From contig NZ_BJUK01000002.1 of assembly GCF_007989625.1 (NCBI RefSeq), forward strand, positions 96,079-160,078: DNA of 64,000 nt, given 5' to 3'. Shown in pieces: positions 58,547-64,000 of this stretch (positions are counted from its first letter, which is position 1; each line of letters begins with the position of its first letter). The position numbers and the translations under genes are program-made. The stretch comes from Bisbaumannia pacifica (lineage in GTDB: Bacteria > Pseudomonadota > Gammaproteobacteria > Pseudomonadales > Halomonadaceae). The notes beneath the pieces were generated by a model, which made no database searches, was not told the origin of the DNA, and was given only the letters and a program-made list of their open reading frames with translations.

Positions 58547-59464
58547 GTGAACCTCGAAACCAAATGGCTGGAAGACTTCGTCGCCCTGGCCAATACCCGC
58601 AGTTTTTCGGGCTCGGCGCGGCAGCGCCATGTGACCCAGCCCGCCTTCAGCCGGCGGATTCGTTCCCTGGAGCAGGCGGTGGGGGTGACCCTGGTCGACC
58701 GCTCTACCACCCCGGTGGGCCTGACCCCCGAAGGCCAGCTCTTCCTGGTCACGGCGCGCCACCTGGTGGAGCAGCTCAATGAGTGCCTGGGCCACCTGCG
58801 TGGCGTCTCCATGGCCAATGAGGCCCTGGACATCGTCGCCGCCCACTCCCTGGCGTTGACCTTCTATCCGCAGTGGATCTCGCGGCTGCAGCAGGGCACC
58901 GGCGAGCTGCCCACCCGGCTGGTGGCCATGAACATGGGCGAGGCGATCCATGTGCTGCGGGAGGGTAACTGCGACCTGATGCTGGGCTACTACGACCCCT
59001 ATGCCACCATGCAGCTCGACGCCAAGGTCTTCCCTTCCTTCTCCATCGGCCAGGTCAAGATGATTCCGGTCTGTCTGCCCGATGGCGACGGCGAGCCGCG
59101 CTTCCCGCTGGAGGGGGAGGCATCGATTCCCTATCTCTCCTACACCCAGGGCGCCTTCCTGGGGCGCAGCGTGCGGATGCTGCTCAAGAACGATCCGCTG
59201 CGCCTGCGACTGCGCACCGTCTACGAGACGGCCATGGCGGAAGGCCTCAAGGGCATGGTGATGCAGGGCGTGGGCATGGCCTGGATTCCCGATTTCTGCA
59301 TCCGTGAGGAGCTGGCCAGTGGCCGGCTGGTGCGCGCCGGAGACACCGCCTGGGACGTGCCCCTCGAGATTCGCCTGTATCGCTGCTCCCTGGTACACAA
59401 GCCGGGCGTCGAGAAGCTATGGCGGCAGATGATGAAGCTGCCGCGCGACTTCCTGCAGGGGTAG
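58547..59464 (+). CDS. HypT-like LysR-family regulator
   Basis: A 305-residue LysR protein resembling E. coli HypT (YjiE), the hypochlorite-responsive regulator. Shared blocks include the NLETKWLEDFVAL start, VTQPAFSRRIRSLEQAVGV, the AAHSLALTFYPQ stretch, LREGNCDLM and GVGMAWIPDFCIREELASGRLV. HypT is activated by methionine oxidation; which methionines matter here cannot be judged. GTG at 58547 is the likely start, with CGGGAG upstream (GTG 58544 also possible). It is alone, between cls and a REP-like palindrome. Confidence 0.8.
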   Translation: MNLETKWLEDFVALANTRSFSGSARQRHVTQPAFSRRIRSLEQAVGVTLVDRSTTPVGLTPEGQLFLVTARHLVEQLNECLGHLRGVSMANEALDIVAAHSLALTFYPQWISRLQQGTGELPTRLVAMNMGEAIHVLREGNCDLMLGYYDPYATMQLDAKVFPSFSIGQVKMIPVCLPDGDGEPRFPLEGEASIPYLSYTQGAFLGRSVRMLLKNDPLRLRLRTVYETAMAEGLKGMVMQGVGMAWIPDFCIREELASGRLVRAGDTAWDVPLEIRLYRCSLVHKPGVEKLWRQMMKLPRDFLQG

Positions 59465-59535
59465 GTCGGATAAGTGAGTCCGGGCGAGCGCATCCGACAT
59501 CGGCGTCGGATGCGCCTGTGGCTTACCCGATCCAC
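59461..59535. repeat. REP-like palindromic element
   Basis: Nested inverted repeats: outer arms GTAGGTCGGATAAG (59461-59474) and CTTACCCGATCCAC (59522-59535), inner 11-bp arms GCGCATCCGAC (59488-59498) and its complement (59505-59515). The arms resemble enterobacterial REP/BIME sequences. The left arm starts one base before the regulator's stop codon. It may also serve as the regulator's terminator. Confidence 0.65.
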
Positions 59536-59549
59536 TCCCCCGCGGTAAT

Positions 59550-60635
59550 TCAGGGGGTACCGAAGTCGGCGGGTAGGCCCAGGAAGTTCTGGATAATAAA
59601 GAAGTGATCCTCGAAGAGGCTCTCCGGCTCCAGGTCGGCCAGGGCCACCCAGCGGGCCTGCTCACCCCCCTTGGCGGGCTTGAGCTGGGGCAGTTGCTGC
59701 TCGGGGCGCAGGGCGAAGTAGAAGGCCTCGGCCAGGGTGCGGCCCCGCCAGCTACGGTGGGGCTCGTCGAAGAGGCGCTGGCCGCGCAGCGAACCCTTGA
59801 GTACCGGCTCCGGAACCTTGAGGCGCACCCGCTCGCGAAGCTCCCGTAGGCAGGCGTCCAGTAGCCGCTCGTGGGGATTGATAAAGCCCCCCGGCAGGGC
59901 CAGCAGCCCCTTGCCCGGCGCCGCGCCGCGGCGCACCAGCAACACATGACCCGATTGCACCACCACCGCATTGACGGTGACGAAGATGGGCGGGTAGGGC
60001 GCCTGTTCCCAGGCCTTGCGGTACTGATTGAGCAGGTGCTGCTCCTCGAGCAGGCGCTGGAAGGCCTCCGAGCGTTCCACGAACCCCACCAGGGTGTGAT
60101 GAATGCTGGGGGGCAGGTCGTGGTGGGCGCCGGTGGAGAGGTAGTCCGCGGCCGAGGAGGGCGAGCGGAACAGGCGCTCGCGGATCTGGGTGGCGGCGAT
60201 TCCCTCCACCAGGGGCACGCTCACCGATTCCCATTGGGGAAACAGCGTCAGGTAGTAGCTCGACTGACCGCGACTGGCGCCGATCAACCCGATGCGTGGC
60301 AGCCTGCCGTGGCTCGGGCTGGCGATATCCCGCACCTTGCGTTGCACGTCACGCACCCAGACATCGTCGTTGTAGAGGGCATCGAGCAGAGGCGCGACCT
60401 CCAGGCGGGCATTCTCCTCCGGGTCGAAGCAGCTACGCAGCAGATCGTGACGCTCCTCGAAGCGCCAGGGATTGCGCAGCGAGCGTGCCTGCCAGGCCGA
60501 GCCCACCAGCACGATGACCTGACGAGCCCGTTTGAGGGCCTCGTGGATCACCGCCAGATGACCGAGGTGGGGAGGCTGGAAACGGCCGATAAAGACCAGG
60601 CAATCAAAATCGTACCCGGAGGGGGTAGGGGACAT
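59550..60635 (-). CDS. bifunctional NMN adenylyltransferase / Nudix hydrolase
   Basis: A 361-residue fusion of two enzymes of NAD metabolism. The N-terminal nucleotidyltransferase (about 1-190) has the phosphate loop GRFQPPHLGH (about 17-26) and makes NAD from NMN. The C-terminal Nudix domain (about 205-350) has the box GGFINPHERLLDACLREL (about 255-272). The box then reads RERVRL where the rule is REUxEExGU, so one glutamate of the EE pair is Arg and the glycine is Arg. The order matches Francisella and Synechocystis NadM-Nudix proteins. Confidence 0.88.
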   Translation of the reverse strand: MSPTPSGYDFDCLVFIGRFQPPHLGHLAVIHEALKRARQVIVLVGSAWQARSLRNPWRFEERHDLLRSCFDPEENARLEVAPLLDALYNDDVWVRDVQRKVRDIASPSHGRLPRIGLIGASRGQSSYYLTLFPQWESVSVPLVEGIAATQIRERLFRSPSSAADYLSTGAHHDLPPSIHHTLVGFVERSEAFQRLLEEQHLLNQYRKAWEQAPYPPIFVTVNAVVVQSGHVLLVRRGAAPGKGLLALPGGFINPHERLLDACLRELRERVRLKVPEPVLKGSLRGQRLFDEPHRSWRGRTLAEAFYFALRPEQQLPQLKPAKGGEQARWVALADLEPESLFEDHFFIIQNFLGLPADFGTP

Positions 60636-60778
60636 GGAGAACTCCGCCAGGATCGGTGGCGCCTATTATGGAGAGCCCCCCGGCGGCCGGCAACCGGTGC
60701 CCCGTGAGCACGGCGTTCGGCATCCGAGGTGGCCTTACGGTATGCTGGCCACCTTGGCCAAGATGAAAGGAGCGCGGT

Positions 60779-61681
60779 GTGATCAAGGAAACGGTGATCT
60801 TCTGGTGGCGGATCGTGCATGACGCCATTCGCCTGTGGCTGGAGCGTAATGCCTTCAGTTATGCCGGCTCCCTGGCCTTCTATACGCTCTTCTCCCTGGC
60901 GCCCACGGTGATCATCGCGGTCACCGTCATCGGCGTGGTGCTGGGCGAGGAGGCCGCCCAGGGGCAGATCGTCGCCCAGCTCCAGGGCACCATGGGGCAT
61001 GATGCCGCCGCCGCCATCGAACAGGCGGTGGCTCAGTCGCGGATCGAGGAGTCGGGGCTCCTGCCCACCCTGCTGGGTGTTGGCGCCCTGCTAGTGGGTG
61101 CCACCACCGTCTTCGCCCAGATGCAGTTCTCCCTCAATACCCTCTGGGGGGTGACCGCCAGGCCCAGCAGCAACAGTCTCTTTGTCTTTCTCAAGAATCG
61201 GGTGTTGTCGCTGACCATCGTGCTGGCTATCGGCTTTATCCTGCTGGTCTCGCTGGCCTTCGGCGTCATGGTGAAGAGCCTGCTCGGGCATGCCGAGAAC
61301 CTGGTCCCGGCGGTGGGAATGCTGGCCGGCAGCGCCGAGTTCCTGATCTCCCTGGCGATGATCGCGGCGCTCTTCGCCACCATCTTCAAGGTCCTGCCGG
61401 ACGTGGTGCTGAGCTGGCGGGATGTGTTGGTCGGCGCCCTGGTTACGGCACTGCTCTTCGCCCTGGGGCGCTATGGCATCGCCAGCTACCTGGCCTATAC
61501 CGCCACCGCCTCGACCTACGGTGCCGCCGGCTCCGTGGTGGTCATCCTGCTGTGGGTGTATTACTCATCGCTGATTCTTTTGTATGGCGCGGCCTTTACC
61601 AAGTGCCACCTGCTGGCCCGCCACAAGACCATCACCCCACGCAATACCGCCGTGGTGGTCAAGCATGAATTGATGGAATGA
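60779..61681 (+). CDS. yihY: YihY/BrkB-family membrane protein
   Basis: A 300-residue inner-membrane protein of the YihY/virulence factor BrkB family. E. coli YihY was once called RNase BN, an assignment later dropped; the real function is unknown. Six helices are visible, with the family-typical SYAGSLAFYTLFSLAPTVII (about 23-42), LNTLWGVTARP and the YGAAGSVVVILLWVYYSS segment. GTG start with AAAGGAG upstream. Its last twelve codons recur in degenerate copies downstream. Confidence 0.88.
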   Translation: MIKETVIFWWRIVHDAIRLWLERNAFSYAGSLAFYTLFSLAPTVIIAVTVIGVVLGEEAAQGQIVAQLQGTMGHDAAAAIEQAVAQSRIEESGLLPTLLGVGALLVGATTVFAQMQFSLNTLWGVTARPSSNSLFVFLKNRVLSLTIVLAIGFILLVSLAFGVMVKSLLGHAENLVPAVGMLAGSAEFLISLAMIAALFATIFKVLPDVVLSWRDVLVGALVTALLFALGRYGIASYLAYTATASTYGAAGSVVVILLWVYYSSLILLYGAAFTKCHLLARHKTITPRNTAVVVKHELME

Positions 61682-61785
61682 TCGCGCCGGTGTCGATAAT
61701 CGCCGTGGCAGGTAACTACGCATTGCTGGAATGATCGCGTCAGTGACCCATAACCGCCGTGGTAGGTAATCACGACTTGCCGGAG
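61646..61785 (+). repeat. degenerate 53-bp tandem repeat containing the yihY 3' end
   Basis: Units start at 61646 (partly inside yihY), 61699 and 61753, spaced 53 and 54 bases. By hand the first two match at about three quarters of positions, including an exact run of fourteen from TGGAATGATCGCG. The copies outside the gene carry no long open frame in the yihY register. Confidence 0.65.
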
Positions 61786-61806
61786 TCAGGGCCTCCCCGT
61801 AAACCA

Positions 61807-61837
61807 CCGAGGCCGCGCCCAATGGGCGCGGCCTCGG
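61807..61837. terminator. bidirectional terminator hairpin
   Basis: 14-bp perfect stem CCGAGGCCGCGCCC with an AAT loop, between convergent yihY and the dehydrogenase gene. Confidence 0.75.
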
Positions 61838-61861
61838 CGTTGAGGGTGCCGGCCGGAAGCC

Positions 61862-62914
61862 TTAGGCGGCTCGGGGGCGGTCGGGGCGAAAGCGTTCCTC
61901 GGCCAGGCGGTCGGCGACCTGCTCGGGGCGCTCGCCTTCCCGACTGGCGCGTTCGAAGATCGTCGCCAGGGTCGTGCCGATGCGCTCCACCTGAGCGATA
62001 ACCGCCTGGCGGTCGTAGTCGCTACGGCGCTGCCAGGCTACCTCGATCACGCCGCCGGCATTGGTCACGTAGTCCGGTGCATAGAGAATGCCGCGCCGAT
62101 GCAGGGCCTCGCCGGCGGCGGGCGTCGCCAGCTGATTGTTCGCGGCCCCGGCCACCACCTTCGCCTTGAGGCGTCGGCAGGCGGCCTCATCGATGGCGCC
62201 ACCGAGCGCGCAGGGGGCGAAGACATCGACATCGGCATCCAGAATCGCCTCCGGGGGCAGCGTCGCGGCGCCGAGCTCCTCGGCCAGGTGGGCCACGGCG
62301 GTGGCGTCGATATCGCTGATCACCAGCTCGGCACCGGCCGCCTTGAGCTGGCGTGCCAGGTGGGCGCCGACGCTGCCGACGCCCTGGATCGCGACGCGCA
62401 CACCGTCGAGATCGTCCCGTCCCAGACGGTGGCGCACCGCGGCCTGCAGACCGTGGAAGACGCCCCGCGCGGTAAAGGGCGAGGGGTCGCCGGACTCGTC
62501 CTCGCTGCGGCGCAGGCCGGTGACATAAGTGGTCTCCTCGGCGATCCACTGCATGTCCGCCTCGCCGGTGCCGGAATCCTCGGCGGTGATATAGCGTCCG
62601 CCCAGGCGCTCCACCAGTCGACCCATGGCACGCATCAGCGCCGGGGTCTTGTCGCGCCTGGGGTCGGCGATGATGACTGCCTTTCCTCCGCCCAGGGGCA
62701 GGCCGGCCAGGGCCGACTTGTAGCTCATGCCCCGGGAGAGCCGCAGCACATCGCTGAGGGCCTCGCCGTCGCTGGCATAGGGGAAAACGCGTAGCCCGCC
62801 CAGGGCGGGGCCCAGGTGGGTGTTGTGAATGGCGATGATCGCCTTGAGGCCGCTGGCCTCGTCACAGCCATAGACCACCTGTTCGTGGTGGTCGAAGTCG
62901 GGATGATCGAACAT
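61862..62914 (-). CDS. Leu/Phe/Val dehydrogenase family protein
   Basis: A 350-residue NAD-dependent amino-acid dehydrogenase. The substrate-binding half has GPALGGLRVFPY (about 35-46) and the catalytic lysine in SYKSALAGLPLGGGKAVI (about 64-81). The Rossmann half has IQGVGSVGAHLA (about 177-188) and the GAANNQL motif. This is the short leucine dehydrogenase group rather than glutamate dehydrogenase; leucine, valine or isoleucine is the likely substrate, but the exact one cannot be read from sequence. The next gene downstream in the window is a convergent yihY. Confidence 0.88.
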   Translation of the reverse strand: MFDHPDFDHHEQVVYGCDEASGLKAIIAIHNTHLGPALGGLRVFPYASDGEALSDVLRLSRGMSYKSALAGLPLGGGKAVIIADPRRDKTPALMRAMGRLVERLGGRYITAEDSGTGEADMQWIAEETTYVTGLRRSEDESGDPSPFTARGVFHGLQAAVRHRLGRDDLDGVRVAIQGVGSVGAHLARQLKAAGAELVISDIDATAVAHLAEELGAATLPPEAILDADVDVFAPCALGGAIDEAACRRLKAKVVAGAANNQLATPAAGEALHRRGILYAPDYVTNAGGVIEVAWQRRSDYDRQAVIAQVERIGTTLATIFERASREGERPEQVADRLAEERFRPDRPRAA

Positions 62915-63026
62915 GGCAGGGTCCCTTCGTGGGGTGACTCATTGTTATGCGCACACCAGGGGTAGTGGCGTCGCTTGAACGGGCTTATGGCCCTGTGCCC
63001 AGATTAGCCAAAGGCGATGCCGCTGC

Positions 63027-64000
63027 CTAGCGGCTCGCCGGGTTTTCGACGCTTGGGGTTGGCGTCCCCTCGAGAAACGCCATGGGTTGGCCCTGAGGAC
63101 GGCCGACTAGCGCCTCGTCGCGCATGACCGTCCGGCCGCGGATCACCGTGGTGATCGGCCAGCCGGTCACCGACTGGCCGTGGTAGGGCGTCCAGCCGCT
63201 GACGCTGGCGATCCACGCATCGGAGATGGTGCGCCGGGCGCTCAGATCCACCAGGGTCAGGTCGGCGTCGTAACCCAGCGCGATGCGTCCCTTGCCCTCG
63301 ATGCTGAATAGCCGGGCCGGCCCGGCACTGGTCAGGTCCGCCAGCCGCGGCAGGCTGAGCCGGCCCTGGTGCACGTGCTCCAGCATGATGGGGACCAGGG
63401 TCTGTACGCCGGTCATGCCGCTGGGCGAGTCCGGGTAGGGCCTGGCCTTCTCCTCGCGGGTGTGGGGGGCGTGGTCGCTGCCGATCACATCCACCACGCC
63501 ATCGCGAATCGCCCGCCACAGCGCCTGGCGATGCCCGTCGTCGCGCACCGGCGGGTTCATCTGGGCGAGGCTGCCCAGGCGTCGGTAGCACTCCGGCGCG
63601 CACAGCGTCAGGTGGTGGGGGGTCACCTCGACGCTGACCCGGCGCTTGTGGTGGGCCAGGTAGGCCATCTCGTCGGCGGTGGAGACATGCAGCACGTGCA
63701 GCCTGCGCCAGCTTTCGGCGGCCATCGCCACGATGCGCCGGGTGGCCATCAGCGCGCTTCGTGGATCGCGCCAGCGGGGATGATCGCAGACGTCGCCGCT
63801 GGCCTCCACCAGGACGCGGCGTTCGCGCAGCCGTGCCTCGTCCTCGGCGTGAACGGCCAGACGGCGCCGGCCATGACGCAGGATACGCCGCAGCACGGTG
63901 TCGTCATCGGCCAGCAAGTCGCCGAAGGAGCTGCCCATGAACACCTTGACCCCGGCGCAGCCGGGCAGCCGTTCCAGCTCGGCGAGGCGTTCGGCGTTGA
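63027..64000 (-). CDS. pyrC: dihydroorotase, C-terminal part (5' end outside window)
   Basis: The amidohydrolase of pyrimidine synthesis, closing carbamoyl aspartate to dihydroorotate. It runs off the right edge of the window, so the first zinc histidines are not seen. Present are the carboxylated lysine in GVKVFMGSSFG (base 63950 region), the HAEDEAR histidine, LHVSTADE, EVTPHHL and the catalytic aspartate in GSDHAPHT. This is the long, class I (AllB-like) form. An in-frame ATG at 63944 is internal because the conserved lysine lies before it. Confidence 0.9.
   Translation of the reverse strand, partial: NAERLAELERLPGCAGVKVFMGSSFGDLLADDDTVLRRILRHGRRRLAVHAEDEARLRERRVLVEASGDVCDHPRWRDPRSALMATRRIVAMAAESWRRLHVLHVSTADEMAYLAHHKRRVSVEVTPHHLTLCAPECYRRLGSLAQMNPPVRDDGHRQALWRAIRDGVVDVIGSDHAPHTREEKARPYPDSPSGMTGVQTLVPIMLEHVHQGRLSLPRLADLTSAGPARLFSIEGKGRIALGYDADLTLVDLSARRTISDAWIASVSGWTPYHGQSVTGWPITTVIRGRTVMRDEALVGRPQGQPMAFLEGTPTPSVENPASR

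Overview
The window is strongly GC-rich, almost fully coding chromosomal DNA of a gammaproteobacterium. Several things fit a Halomonas-like organism (Halomonadaceae): the thrS-infC-rpmI-rplT-pheS-pheT-ihfA order, a Pseudomonas-type cox cluster, a RoxSR/RegBA two-component pair, luxS, class I fumarase, DUF2489/DUF2788/DUF2909 proteins and a HypT-like regulator. The family-level placement is inference. I saw no rRNA, tRNA, CRISPR array, phage or transposase.

Layout. 1-1.6 kb: end of an EAL phosphodiesterase and an lrgAB pair. 1.7-10.2 kb: a cytochrome c oxidase (aa3-type) cluster, coxB-coxA-ctaG-coxC, then DUF2909 on the other strand, SURF1, a small CxxxC membrane protein, ctaA and ctaB; no separate SCO gene is present in the window. 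10.2-14.1 kb: a DASS anion transporter, cysQ, DUF2489 and an OmpA-like lipoprotein. 14.3-21.4 kb: the translation block from thrS to ihfA, with an AUC-started infC and a terminator between rplT and pheS. 21.5-25.2 kb: DUF2788, a MioC-like flavodoxin, a membrane protein, ppnN and a LysR regulator. 25.3-31.7 kb: glycine catabolism, with gcvHP divergent from an AGCS amino-acid symporter plus gcvT. 31.8-36.0 kb: a reverse-strand envelope group (acyltransferase, LysM/LytM lipoprotein, glycosyltransferase, PAP2 phosphatase, AlkB-like protein). 36.2-44.2 kb: ketone-body and overflow carbon metabolism (acetoacetyl-CoA synthetase, LysR, scoAB, DUF1338-like protein, ackA and a phosphotransacetylase). 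44.4-48.1 kb: glutaredoxin, an inositol-monophosphatase-like protein, a HybE-like protein and RoxRS. 48.4-56.9 kb: luxS, prfC, TatD-like protein, ygfZ, an HMA-like small protein, uvrB and fumarase. 57-64 kb: cardiolipin synthase, HypT-like regulator, NadM-Nudix, YihY, a Leu/Phe/Val-dehydrogenase-family protein and a cut dihydroorotase.

Functionally, much of the window joins aerobic respiration (oxidase, its assembly factors and a redox two-component system) to C2/C4 carbon flow (acetate, acetoacetate, fumarate, glycine). The coding content is mostly ordinary housekeeping. The odd signals are mostly non-coding. Three genes (scoB, the DUF1338-like gene and yihY) are followed by tandem copies of their own 3' ends. 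A pair of inverted consensus DnaA boxes lies beside two of these. A 14-bp motif recurs after three forward-strand genes. Palindromes lie between the gcv divergons, and a REP-like palindrome follows the HypT-like gene.
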